A program made the position numbers and the translations under genes. A model generated the notes under the pieces. That model saw only the letters and a list, made by a program, of their open reading frames with translations. It ran no database searches and was not told the origin of the DNA. DNA of 64,000 bases, taken from the NCBI GenBank assembly GCA_040756745.1, contig JBFLYO010000016.1, positions 1-64,000 of the forward strand, given 5' to 3'. This document shows positions 7,555 to 16,207 of this stretch, piece after piece. Each line of letters opens with the position of its first letter. Within the stretch, counting starts at the first letter, position 1. Source of the DNA: JBFLYO01 sp040756745. Lineage in GTDB: Bacteria; Bacteroidota; Ignavibacteria; UBA10030; UBA6906.

Positions 7555-8447
7555 CGCCACCGGACCGGATTCCTCAGGACACCGATCCGCTCGATCCTGC
7601 ACTCCATCATGTCGCCCCCCACAATCGGGCCGATCCCTTCAGGCGTCCCCGTTGAGATCACGTCGCCCGCCTCCAGCGTGATGTGGCGCGAGACGAACTC
7701 GATAATCCGGGGGATATCGAACACCAGATTGCGCGTGTTGGCCTTTTGCCTGATCCGGCCGTTCACGCGACATTCGACCGTCAGGTGAACGGACCGCGGA
7801 AACTCGTCGGCAGTGACGATCCATGGACCGAGCGGCGTGAAGGTATCGAAGCTCTTCGACCGGAACCACGGGTGCTTTTGCTCGAGATCCTTTGTCTGCA
7901 CGTCGCGGGCCGTGACGTCGTTGCAGATGGTGTATCCCGCCACATGCTTCCAGGCATCCCTCTTCGCGACCCGCGTGGCTTCCGAGCCGATCACGGCGGC
8001 AAGCTCCACTTCATGATCCATCCGCCCCATGCCCCGCGGGATACGTACCGTGTCATCGGGACCGATCACCGACGAACCCGCCTTCATGAAGATGATCGGC
8101 TCTTTCGGGACTGCGAAGTTCCCCTCTTTGGCGTGGCGGGCATAGTTCAGCCCCAGGGCGACAATCTTCCGGGGGCGGCGCAGGGGTGCTCCCATCTTCG
8201 CGTCGGTCGCGATCCGGACTGCCCTGTCCATCCGGTCGGCAATGACGGTGTTGACTACGCGTCGAAATTCATCTGGAGAAAAAAGTCCCCGCTCCAGCAG
8301 TTCGGTGACTGTGGTAATCTCCTCCACGGGTGTGCCTTGCTTCAGCATCGCATCCAGGGCTCGTGCTTTCCCGTAATCGATCCATCCGGTCCGATGTCGG
8401 AGGCCGACGTGCGGGCCGGTGCGGTCGTAGAACTGTGCAACGATCAT
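7551..8447 (-). CDS. Fumarylacetoacetate hydrolase (FAH)-family protein
   Basis: 298 residues with a short N-terminal domain and the FAH catalytic domain. The start of that domain is marked by GLNYARHAKEG; the metal ligands sit in MDHEVELAAVIG and the active-site loop in CNDVTARDVQ, and it ends with GDVISTGTPEGIG. The family covers hydrolases, decarboxylases and isomerases acting on 2-keto-acid type compounds, including 2,4-diketo-3-deoxy-sugar acids from L-rhamnonate or L-fuconate breakdown. Next to an enolase-superfamily enzyme this pairing often forms a non-phosphorylative sugar-acid route, which is inference here. The ATG at 8447 lies 7 bp after the ferritin-like gene; the stop overlaps the next ATG by 4 bp. 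Confidence 0.88.
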   Translation of the reverse strand: MIVAQFYDRTGPHVGLRHRTGWIDYGKARALDAMLKQGTPVEEITTVTELLERGLFSPDEFRRVVNTVIADRMDRAVRIATDAKMGAPLRRPRKIVALGLNYARHAKEGNFAVPKEPIIFMKAGSSVIGPDDTVRIPRGMGRMDHEVELAAVIGSEATRVAKRDAWKHVAGYTICNDVTARDVQTKDLEQKHPWFRSKSFDTFTPLGPWIVTADEFPRSVHLTVECRVNGRIRQKANTRNLVFDIPRIIEFVSRHITLEAGDVISTGTPEGIGPIVGGDMMECRIERIGVLRNPVRWR

Positions 8448-8454
8448 GGAGGTG

Positions 8455-9651
8455 TTACCGGGCGTTGATGGTTTCGTCGAACCGCACACCCACCGGATGC
8501 TGGCCGCTCAGGACATGGTCGGGGTACCCGAGGACCCGCTTGCGCCGCTCAGGGTCATCTTTGGTGAGCGCATCAATCCAGTGGACGCCATAAAGCACAT
8601 GATTCACTTCGTCGGCCAGCAGAAACTCCAGGAGCTGCAGCGAGCGCGTATCGCCCCCTTCTCTTGCCTTCTTTATCCAGTCGCGGAGGTGTTTGCAGCT
8701 TTCGCTCTCGAAGGTCATGTTGGAGAGCGCGAGCCGCTCGAGCGGATCTGGACGGTTGACATCCTGCTCCCAGCCCCAGCAGCTGGTGCGGAACATCCCG
8801 ACGTGTCCGCCGAGCTCCTCGAGCCGGCGCTGAACGATCTCTGCGTGACGCGCTTCATCCCATGCCTGATGCGCCATGTCGACTTTCATCTGCCACGGGA
8901 TATCGGGGCAGTCGGCGAGGATCCGCCCCATTCGTTCCACCGTGATAAACTCACTGTTCAGCAGATCATGTAGCAGATGCTGCTTTCCTTCCTGGGTGTC
9001 GAACGACCAGGTTTTTTCGGTGAACTCCTCCGGGTTCATGATGATATTCCAGCGAGCATCGCGCACCGGCAGGGTGCTGTAGGGATGCGTCTTCCGAAAG
9101 GTGTAGGTGCCGCGCGGTTTGCCCTCGCCGAGAATCCCGCCGGCCTCATGCAGAGCCGCAGCAAGCTCCGCCGCGATGGTCGTCCCTCCTGTCAATCGAG
9201 CGATGATCTTATTCGCCCATTCGCAGTGATCGTCCTCCTCATCTGCGATGTGTCTCAGGATGTACGCCGTAGGCTCGTCAGCCGGGAGTTCCGCCCGTTC
9301 GATGTGCTGACGGTACGCATCAATCAGTGCCGGCTTCAGCACCTGAAAGAGGGCCGCCAACCGGGGGAGATCCCCCTCAAGCTTCCATATCCGTTCGAGC
9401 AGTCGAACGACATCATCTCCCGGCGGGATTTCATGAAAATGGGCCGACCGTCCTTTCAGTTCGGGGATCCGCTTCCCGATCAGATCGGCGTGGACCGCGT
9501 CCTGGTACATCTGCCGGCCGAAGCCGATCTTGATTTCCGGATCGACGATGGTATACGCCCAGCTCCCCATCAACTCCATGAACTGAATCTCGAGATAGCG
9601 ATACTTTCCCAGAAGCTCGAGATTCTGCCGCACGCTGAGTGTTGTCGCCAT
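8455..9651 (-). CDS. Two-domain ferritin-like (diiron-type) protein
   Basis: 398 residues, almost entirely helical. Three ExxH metal-ligand motifs are visible: EDDH (in IADEEDDHCEW), EARH (in AWDEARHAEIV) and EVNH (in LLADEVNHVLYG), with additional Glu residues on neighbouring helices. That is the pattern of ferritin-like four-helix bundles, probably one in each half, as in DUF455-type proteins and diiron oxygenases. A strong Shine-Dalgarno (GAGGAGGAAGG) precedes the ATG at 9651. It sits among small-molecule catabolic enzymes rather than iron-storage genes, so an oxidase or hydroxylase role is possible. A specific reaction cannot be assigned. Confidence 0.7.
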   Translation of the reverse strand: MATTLSVRQNLELLGKYRYLEIQFMELMGSWAYTIVDPEIKIGFGRQMYQDAVHADLIGKRIPELKGRSAHFHEIPPGDDVVRLLERIWKLEGDLPRLAALFQVLKPALIDAYRQHIERAELPADEPTAYILRHIADEEDDHCEWANKIIARLTGGTTIAAELAAALHEAGGILGEGKPRGTYTFRKTHPYSTLPVRDARWNIIMNPEEFTEKTWSFDTQEGKQHLLHDLLNSEFITVERMGRILADCPDIPWQMKVDMAHQAWDEARHAEIVQRRLEELGGHVGMFRTSCWGWEQDVNRPDPLERLALSNMTFESESCKHLRDWIKKAREGGDTRSLQLLEFLLADEVNHVLYGVHWIDALTKDDPERRKRVLGYPDHVLSGQHPVGVRFDETINAR

Positions 9652-9688
9652 AATCCTTCCTCCTCTTGTACGACTGCCGGCCGTCACC

Positions 9689-12382
9689 TCATTTGTGTCC
9701 GTCGGCCCATCGAATGCGGACCGTCATGATGCCGCACGCCGGGACGCGGAGCGGGATCGTTGTTCCGTCCTTCGTCTCCAGCACCCCGCGGGGCTCCTCG
9801 TTCAGCCCCGCGACCTCCGCCCGGGCGATGGGGTGGGCGAACCGGAGAATCCCTGCGACCTCGGCGGGTCCGGGATTATAGAGGCGAACGACCGCTCCCG
9901 CTCCCTCCTCAGGCTCTTTCAATGCGCTCAGAACGAGCAACCCTCCGCTCACGCTGCCGAACGAGAATTGCACCGGCTGTGCCGATGCGTGCTTCCGCCG
10001 AAAGGCCAGGAGCGGAAGATGGAAACGCTCACTCTCCCGGTGGATCAACTCTCCCCATGCCGGCGCATCGGGGGAATGTGGCAACACGGCGTACCGAAAC
10101 GTGTACACGCCCTGGCATTGCGCCTCCGGCGTCTCGTTGTGCCACCCGGCTTTCCCGCCGGGACGCGTGATGAGATCGTCGCCTGCGAGCAGCCCGACGC
10201 ACCGGAGCAGTGTGAGTGCGAGAGTCCCCTTTCTGTCCAACTTGAGTTCGTATTCGGGGAGTCCGTACGCAAAGAGCGTCAGCGCCCGCTGCGGCCCACG
10301 GACGGTGATAAACCGCTGCATGGGCGCCACTGCCGCGGGATGCTCGATCGTGAACTTCCGGAGATCGTAGCTCTTCTGCTGTCTCTCAACGATACAGAAC
10401 TGCGAATCGGCCTGCACGCGGTCCGTTTTCACTCCCACAGGGAAGAGCACACGCAGGCGATGGTCCTTCGCAGAATTCTCAACGGTAGTTGAGAACTCCA
10501 CGGAGCGGGAGTATGGCGTGATCGACAACTCCGAAGTTATGTGGAGAAGGACCCGACGGGGGCTGCGGCTCTTCCGGTCGGGGGCCGCTGACGCCGGCAC
10601 GCGCAGGGTCACCTCGACGCGCAGCGACGCACGCAGCGGGCCCTCCTCGATCCGCTGGATCTTCGCTTTTCCCACTTTCGAGAGCTGCGTCGAGTCCTGT
10701 TTGGGGTACGAATAGTTGTACTCATCCCCAACGTCCCCTGAATCCTCGAACACATTGAGGCCGGAGTATTCTGTCCCTCTCAGTTTGTCGCGCACCGTCA
10801 CTTCGCCGCGTCCGTTGACCTCCACGCGCAGAAACTCGTTCTCAAGGAAACGCGATCCCGACGAGAGTCGCTGTGCGGGGTGGGCAAAACCTTTCTTTCG
10901 ATCAATCCTCAGCCCCTTGAAACCAAGCGGAGGGATGTCGCGCGCATCGACCAGAAGCGTGAATGAGTCGGCCCAAGTCTGTTTCGGGTAGTTGAAGCGG
11001 TTGTAGGAGATGTCGTGTACCTCCTCCCGCCTCACGATCTGATACGGCACCTGGTTGCCGGCAGGATCGACGAGCGCAAAGCCAGCAGCACGCGGCAGCT
11101 TCGGCACGGTCTTTACGTCCGGGTTCAATCCTACGACGATGTCCTGCAAATAGAAGCGGGCCTCCGCTTCGGCGATCTCGGAGCGATGGAACGCCGACGG
11201 GTTATAGAAATAGAGGAATCGGTCATCCTTCGCCGCACGTTCGTCCTCGGGCACCAACGCTCCCAGACTGAGATCGACCACCGAGTTCGCAATCTGATCC
11301 GACGCCGCGAATCGCGTCATCATCTCCCTGTGCACGGCGTCGATGCTGCAGCCGCAGATGCTGTCATGCGTGTGGTTCTGCATGAGCGTTCGCCAGGCCT
11401 TGCGGACGAGCGGGGCCTGGGACTTCAGTCCCATAGCCGTTGCCATCGCGCTCAGGGGCTCCGCGTAGCGCTGGAGAAGATTCTGCGATTTCCAGTTGGC
11501 CTGCTTGATATACATGCGGCTCGAATACACGCCGCCGAGCACAGCGAAGGCGTAACGATAGCCGAAGCGCAGCTCGCCGTTGATTTCGGCCAGCCCGCTG
11601 GCCTCCCCTTTTACCGCATCGACGTACTGCTGGACGGAGCTGTGGAGGAAGCGTCCCTGGAAGTTCTTCCGGAGCAGCTCGAGGGTTTCGGGCAGTCGGG
11701 GATCGGGCCAGTGGTGGTCCCCGCCGTTCATCAGGAGCCGGTGGCTGGTCGTCGCGCGCGCGTCCAGCTCCGCCTTCAGTGCGTCGAACCGACGGACGAT
11801 CTCCTCGTCGGGTTCATCGTGGAAATACCCGGCGCTGTAGCCGTTGCTATAGAGGTGCACCATCAGCACTCTAGACCCGTCGGGCGATCGCCACCAGTAT
11901 TCCGATGTCTTCTGATCCGCCTCTCCACCGAAGCCGCGATAGACAAGCGCCGAATCGATGCCGAACCCACGAAGGACTGCGGGCATCATTGCGATGTGCC
12001 CGAACGAATCGGGGATATACCCAACGGCCATTCCTCCGCCGAATGCACGGGCCATCCGCGTACCGACGAGAAGGTTCCGGACGGTCGCTTCCGCGCTGAC
12101 GAGGAACTCATCGGGGAGGATGTACCACGGCCCCGTCGCCAATCGCCCCGTAGCAATCAGCTTTCGCAATTCGTGCTCCCGCTCGGGACGGACCGCAAGA
12201 TAATCCTCCAGCACGATCGTCTGCCCGTCGAGCGTGAAGCACCGGAAATTCTTCTCCCGCTGCAGCAGATCGAGGAGATCGTCCACCATGTTCACCAGCA
12301 TGGCGCGGAACTGCTGGAAGCTCTTGTACCATTCCCGGTCCCAGTGGGAATGCGAGACAATATGATAGGTCGGCGGTGTCAT
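9689..12382 (-). CDS. GH38 alpha-mannosidase
   Basis: 897 residues, a full-length glycoside hydrolase family 38 enzyme. The N-terminal zinc site motif HIVSHSHWDREW, the PWYILPDEF segment, and GYIPDSFGHIAMMP (containing the nucleophile Asp) are diagnostic; GGDHHWPDP and NHTHDSICGCS supply further metal and substrate contacts. The middle helical domain and long C-terminal beta-sandwich region are both present. There is no signal peptide, so it should act in the cytoplasm on short mannosides after import. The ATG at 12382 overlaps the PfkB kinase stop by 4 bp. A GH47 mannosidase at the right end of the window gives the locus two mechanistically different alpha-mannosidases. Confidence 0.92.
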   Translation of the reverse strand: MTPPTYHIVSHSHWDREWYKSFQQFRAMLVNMVDDLLDLLQREKNFRCFTLDGQTIVLEDYLAVRPEREHELRKLIATGRLATGPWYILPDEFLVSAEATVRNLLVGTRMARAFGGGMAVGYIPDSFGHIAMMPAVLRGFGIDSALVYRGFGGEADQKTSEYWWRSPDGSRVLMVHLYSNGYSAGYFHDEPDEEIVRRFDALKAELDARATTSHRLLMNGGDHHWPDPRLPETLELLRKNFQGRFLHSSVQQYVDAVKGEASGLAEINGELRFGYRYAFAVLGGVYSSRMYIKQANWKSQNLLQRYAEPLSAMATAMGLKSQAPLVRKAWRTLMQNHTHDSICGCSIDAVHREMMTRFAASDQIANSVVDLSLGALVPEDERAAKDDRFLYFYNPSAFHRSEIAEAEARFYLQDIVVGLNPDVKTVPKLPRAAGFALVDPAGNQVPYQIVRREEVHDISYNRFNYPKQTWADSFTLLVDARDIPPLGFKGLRIDRKKGFAHPAQRLSSGSRFLENEFLRVEVNGRGEVTVRDKLRGTEYSGLNVFEDSGDVGDEYNYSYPKQDSTQLSKVGKAKIQRIEEGPLRASLRVEVTLRVPASAAPDRKSRSPRRVLLHITSELSITPYSRSVEFSTTVENSAKDHRLRVLFPVGVKTDRVQADSQFCIVERQQKSYDLRKFTIEHPAAVAPMQRFITVRGPQRALTLFAYGLPEYELKLDRKGTLALTLLRCVGLLAGDDLITRPGGKAGWHNETPEAQCQGVYTFRYAVLPHSPDAPAWGELIHRESERFHLPLLAFRRKHASAQPVQFSFGSVSGGLLVLSALKEPEEGAGAVVRLYNPGPAEVAGILRFAHPIARAEVAGLNEEPRGVLETKDGTTIPLRVPACGIMTVRIRWADGHK

Positions 12383-13341
12383 GAGTGCAGATATGTATGC
12401 AGCGGCCGGACGGCAGTGGAAGCACCCACCGCGGTCAGACTCGAAGCGGCGACGGCGTTGCCGAGCCGGGCTGCCGCAAATGGATCCAGAGTATTCAACA
12501 TTCCTGCGAGGAATCCGGCAATGAACGCATCCCCCGCACCGGTCGCATCGACCACCCGGCGCACGCGGCGAACGGCGATCCGCTTCGTCTTCCCACTCAC
12601 CGACACGATACAACCGTCTGCGCCAAGCTTCACGCCAACCACACCGGTAGCGCCTGCGGCACGGAAGGCCCGGATCATGTCCGCCGGCTCTTTCTTCCCC
12701 GTCATCGCTTTCGCCTCGTCATAGCTCGGGATGAAGAAATCCACGTGCGGGAGAAACGACGCAAGCGTTGCATCATCTTTCCGGGGATTGCCTGCAGTAT
12801 CAAGAAGGATTGCCATTCCGGTCTTCTGCTTCACTGCACGGAAGAGACGGCCAAGATGCTCGTCGCACTCCGGAAGGAGGCCAAAGTATCCGAACGCCAG
12901 GATCCTCCCCCGCCGGACGATGTCCATCTGTTCCAGCACATCCTCGACGCGGAAGTTTTCCATGCATCCTCGGGCATGGAAAAAAGTCCGCTCGCCTGAC
13001 CGGTCCACCGCGACTACCGTTGCAGAAGTCTGCTTCCTGTCGTCAACGACAAGCCCCCCGATCATGATGCCACTCATCTCCAGCCGGCTGCGGACAAATC
13101 CCCCGATGCTGTCGTTCCCCACCCGGCTTACCGCGCCGACCTTGAACCCGAGCTGGACGAGGTCGATGCCGACGTTGGGGACGTTCCCCCCTGTCGTCAT
13201 GGTAATGGTCTCCACGGGCTCCAGTCCTCCGCGTTTCGGCGGACGGCGCAGGTTCAGGGGGCGCCCGATGATATCCACAACCGACAACCCCGCAACAATC
13301 ACATCCAGGTCACGCAGCGGAGAAAGGGGAGGGATGTTCAT
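12379..13341 (-). CDS. PfkB-family carbohydrate kinase (ribokinase/fructokinase-like)
   Basis: 320 residues with both PfkB signatures: the N-terminal substrate motif TGGNVPNVGIDLVQLG and the C-terminal VDATGAGDAFIAGFLAG containing the catalytic Asp and anion hole. The family phosphorylates ribose, fructose, 2-keto-3-deoxygluconate, nucleosides and similar compounds; the substrate is not set by these motifs. It begins one base after the stop of the secreted toroid gene and overlaps the GH38 start by 4 bp. It is therefore co-translated with a mannosidase, and a hexose or keto-sugar acid substrate is a reasonable guess. Confidence 0.88.
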   Translation of the reverse strand: MNIPPLSPLRDLDVIVAGLSVVDIIGRPLNLRRPPKRGGLEPVETITMTTGGNVPNVGIDLVQLGFKVGAVSRVGNDSIGGFVRSRLEMSGIMIGGLVVDDRKQTSATVVAVDRSGERTFFHARGCMENFRVEDVLEQMDIVRRGRILAFGYFGLLPECDEHLGRLFRAVKQKTGMAILLDTAGNPRKDDATLASFLPHVDFFIPSYDEAKAMTGKKEPADMIRAFRAAGATGVVGVKLGADGCIVSVSGKTKRIAVRRVRRVVDATGAGDAFIAGFLAGMLNTLDPFAAARLGNAVAASSLTAVGASTAVRPLHTYLHS

Positions 13342-13342
13342 A

Positions 13343-15166
13343 TCATTCGGTCACCATGAGTGATTTGATATCCAGGATCCGTTTCGCGTTGCCGTGCCGC
13401 ATTGTGAGCATCTGGCTCCCCACCTCCGCATTCAGGAACGGCCCGTCGAACAGCTTCGTCTTTGTGAGGTCGACCGGCCTGCCGTTCAGCCACCGGCCAT
13501 CCGGGAATGAGAATTTCATCCGGTCCCCTCCCAGCGTTGTGTAGGTGACGCTCACGGATCCCGGCTTCAGCACCGCAACCGGCGTCCGCTTTCGAAGTGC
13601 TGCGCAGAACGAGGTGAACGACCCGATTTCCTCTTTTGAGCGAACTTCGATCACGTATCCGTTGTGTGGCTTGTAGCTGCGAAACCTCCAGTTGCCTTCC
13701 CGGGCACTGCGCGGAATGTCCGTCGGTCTGCCGATCGAGTTCTTCACCTGACCGGTGGCGATTCCCTCCTCGCTCCATTCTCCCGGCTGAAGCGGATACC
13801 ATCCGACGTACGTATCGCCGGCTTTGCAGAGGATCCAGCCCGATGGGTCGAGGATGCGCTCCTCCAGATTGCGCGGGAAGAATCCGTCGATATGCTCCGT
13901 CGTCGTCCCCGGCGGGATGTCATACAGCACCAGCAGCGTATTCTTGTGCTGGAACGTCCGCTCGTACGGTGATCCGCCAGTCCACTTGTCCCGATTGTTG
14001 TATGTGCTCTTGGAGCCAACCACGTCGGCCATCAGCGGTTTGATCTCCTCCGGGAAAAACATCCCGAGCTCCAGGCTTGACCAGTACGGATGGAGGCCGA
14101 AGATCGTCGTGTAGGGCCGCCCGTAGGTGTACCGCACTCCCCACGTGTGCTGTTGGATCGGCTGGAGTATTCCTCCCTGCAATGATCCGATGCCGTAGTC
14201 CTTTGTGACGTATGTGTATTTGTACACAGGAGGGTTCTTATCCGTGCCGAACCTGATGACGTTTCTGACCCGCTTCCGTTCCCGGTGGACGTAGGGCCTC
14301 GAGCGGTCGGTCGCAATATCATAGATGATCTTCGGCATGCGGTACTCGCCAAGAGCCGGGAGAAGCGCCCAGACGGACTGCGACGGCTCCCCGGTTCCAA
14401 AGTAGAGGTAAGCGAACGCCGATGCGCCCGAAAGCAGCGGCTTGTACACCGCCGGCTGATAGATCCGGCTAAACCCTCCGAGGTACTGTCCATCAAGATG
14501 CTCTGCGGCGAAGTCAGCCAGCAGGTAATCCATCATCATGGTACCCCGCTGTTTCATTGCGGCATCCTGCGCGAAATCGGCTAGGAGCGACATCGAAACG
14601 ACGTACTCGGGGAAGTAATCCGGCGAGTCGAACTCCCCCTGCCCGATCGTCGTCGTGATCGTGATCCAGTGGATCAGATATTCTTTTGCCTCCTCCCTAT
14701 TCTCATCGGAGCTCTTGCCGTTATACCATTCGGATCCCGGCAGGCCGGGCCACTGTTCTGCCGCAAGATAGAGCGTGGAGTAATACATCGCCCAGTGGTT
14801 CTCGGTATCTCCGCGGTATGGGGCGTAGGTCTTCCACGCGTTGCGCACGACCGCTCGGGTCTCGGGGGACATCACGTCTTTGCCGTGCAGATACGCGCCG
14901 ATGCATGGGAACATCCAAAACATGTCGCCCCGCGGCTCCCGCAGCATTGCGGAGAAGATACTGTCCGCCGTCCGGATGTCAGCGCGGTGGGCGTACCTGG
15001 CTGCGGCAGCATAATAGCCGCCGGTCAGCGACGTGTCGTATGCCGATGACAGGTAACGGACTCGCTGCGCGAATCCTTCAAGATACTTCTCGCGCTCACT
15101 CTGGCCGGCATTGAGACCGGAGGATACCGTGACGAGGGCAATTGCGACGGCGAGTGCGTTTCTCAT
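13343..15166 (-). CDS. Secreted alpha/alpha-toroid-like protein of unrecognised family, copy 1
   Basis: 607 residues with a signal peptide (MRNALAVAIALVTVSSGLNA). I do not recognise the family. The N-terminal ~300 residues are helix-rich with YRGDTENHWAMYYSTLYLAA and IGQGEFDSPDYF, resembling the alpha/alpha toroids of polysaccharide lyases. The C-terminal part is beta-rich, with GSLQGGILQPIQQHTW and HIDGFFPRNLEERILDPSGW. These blocks are shared almost word for word with the gene at 16208-17998, so the two are paralogs. Conserved His, Glu, Asn and Tyr residues in the toroid make a lyase or hydrolase likely, but no catalytic residue can be named. A BNR-propeller gene sits 10 bp upstream. Confidence 0.75.
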   Translation of the reverse strand: MRNALAVAIALVTVSSGLNAGQSEREKYLEGFAQRVRYLSSAYDTSLTGGYYAAAARYAHRADIRTADSIFSAMLREPRGDMFWMFPCIGAYLHGKDVMSPETRAVVRNAWKTYAPYRGDTENHWAMYYSTLYLAAEQWPGLPGSEWYNGKSSDENREEAKEYLIHWITITTTIGQGEFDSPDYFPEYVVSMSLLADFAQDAAMKQRGTMMMDYLLADFAAEHLDGQYLGGFSRIYQPAVYKPLLSGASAFAYLYFGTGEPSQSVWALLPALGEYRMPKIIYDIATDRSRPYVHRERKRVRNVIRFGTDKNPPVYKYTYVTKDYGIGSLQGGILQPIQQHTWGVRYTYGRPYTTIFGLHPYWSSLELGMFFPEEIKPLMADVVGSKSTYNNRDKWTGGSPYERTFQHKNTLLVLYDIPPGTTTEHIDGFFPRNLEERILDPSGWILCKAGDTYVGWYPLQPGEWSEEGIATGQVKNSIGRPTDIPRSAREGNWRFRSYKPHNGYVIEVRSKEEIGSFTSFCAALRKRTPVAVLKPGSVSVTYTTLGGDRMKFSFPDGRWLNGRPVDLTKTKLFDGPFLNAEVGSQMLTMRHGNAKRILDIKSLMVTE

Positions 15167-15176
15167 GTTCTTCCGA

Positions 15177-16202
15177 TCAAAAAGGTTGAATCACCATGCT
15201 CCAGACCTCCGACCCTTCGAGCCCGATGCAGCGCCATGGCTCCCCATCATAGGATTCGAAAACGCCCCCCCACATCGTTCCGGCGAACACTCGCCTGCCG
15301 TCCGTGGGGTCGACCGCTATCGCGTGGATATTCAGTTGTGTGAGTCCGTCGTTTATACGCATCCAGCTCCGCGCGCCATCCGTTGATCGGTACACGCCCG
15401 TGATATATCCCCCTGCGTACACGGTGTCCGGATGGTTCGGATCGAATGTCACTGCATAGAAGGTCGGGTGATCCATGCCCGCTTCGCTTCTGTCCCAGCT
15501 CTTCCCTCCGTTGCGCGACACGTAAACGCCGAATTCCTCGGTCCCGGCAATCAGGACTGATGGATTCGTCGGGTGTTGCGCGACAACGCGCACGCCGGGA
15601 ACGCTGAGTGCCGAATGAGTCCAGCGGATCCCCCCGTTGCTGCTCTCATACAATCCCCCTTCGGTGGCACAGTACACTCTCCCCCGCGTAAACCGGTCGG
15701 GGAGTACGCATGTCACAAACTTCTCCTGTAGCCCCGCATTCATCTCGTTCCACGTCGCGCAGCCATCCGTCGATTTGAACACGCCGTACGCGGTCGCGCA
15801 ATAGACTGTCCGGAAGTCGTGCGGATCCGGAGCAACGCCGAGCACCTCGGTGATGTTCCAGCCGGTGGTGATTTTCCAGGAGGAGCCGCCATCAGTGGAC
15901 TTGTGGACCCCATTGCCGGATGCAACATAGATTGTCTTGCCTGAGTCGTTTGGCGGCACGGCGACTCCGAACGCGCGGATGTTGACCGCTCCCGTATGCT
16001 CCCAGGCGGAGTCCCCTGCGGTGTACCGGTAAAAGACGCCCGTCTGTGGGTTTGCAGCGCCGACGACGAAGAGCTTTGTCGCGACAACGGATACATACAG
16101 CGTGGAGCGCTGGGAGAGCAAGGGCGCAGAGAGGAACAGCGTCAGAGCAAGGAGGAGAGTGAGATTGAGATTAAGATTGCGATTGAGGAGCAAAGGTCTC
16201 AT
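15177..16202 (-). CDS. Secreted BNR/sortilin-type beta-propeller protein, copy 1
   Basis: 341 residues. At least six repeats of the Asp-box pattern (KSTDGGSSW, KSTDGCATW, ESSNGGIRW, VSRNGGKSW, RSTDGARSW) mark a BNR/Ycf48-like propeller, a fold used for binding glycans or proteins. The signal peptide is odd: it runs N-L-N-L-N-L-T-L because its DNA (16161-16188) is a degenerate GATTGA/GATTAA repeat. The ATG at 16202 is preferred because GAGAAG lies 8 bp upstream; a GTG at 16211 overlapping the previous stop is the alternative. It follows the toroid copy 2 gene and precedes toroid copy 1, and is paralogous to 18004-19002. Probably a periplasmic or surface partner of the toroid proteins. Confidence 0.82.
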   Translation of the reverse strand: MRPLLLNRNLNLNLTLLLALTLFLSAPLLSQRSTLYVSVVATKLFVVGAANPQTGVFYRYTAGDSAWEHTGAVNIRAFGVAVPPNDSGKTIYVASGNGVHKSTDGGSSWKITTGWNITEVLGVAPDPHDFRTVYCATAYGVFKSTDGCATWNEMNAGLQEKFVTCVLPDRFTRGRVYCATEGGLYESSNGGIRWTHSALSVPGVRVVAQHPTNPSVLIAGTEEFGVYVSRNGGKSWDRSEAGMDHPTFYAVTFDPNHPDTVYAGGYITGVYRSTDGARSWMRINDGLTQLNIHAIAVDPTDGRRVFAGTMWGGVFESYDGEPWRCIGLEGSEVWSMVIQPF

Positions 16203-16207
16203 CACGA

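Noticed and set aside
11015..12724. Long open frame on the plus strand opposite the GH38 and PfkB genes (about 569 codons)
   Set aside because: It mirrors a GC-rich gene, has no domain signature, and the opposite frames encode textbook GH38 and PfkB motifs.
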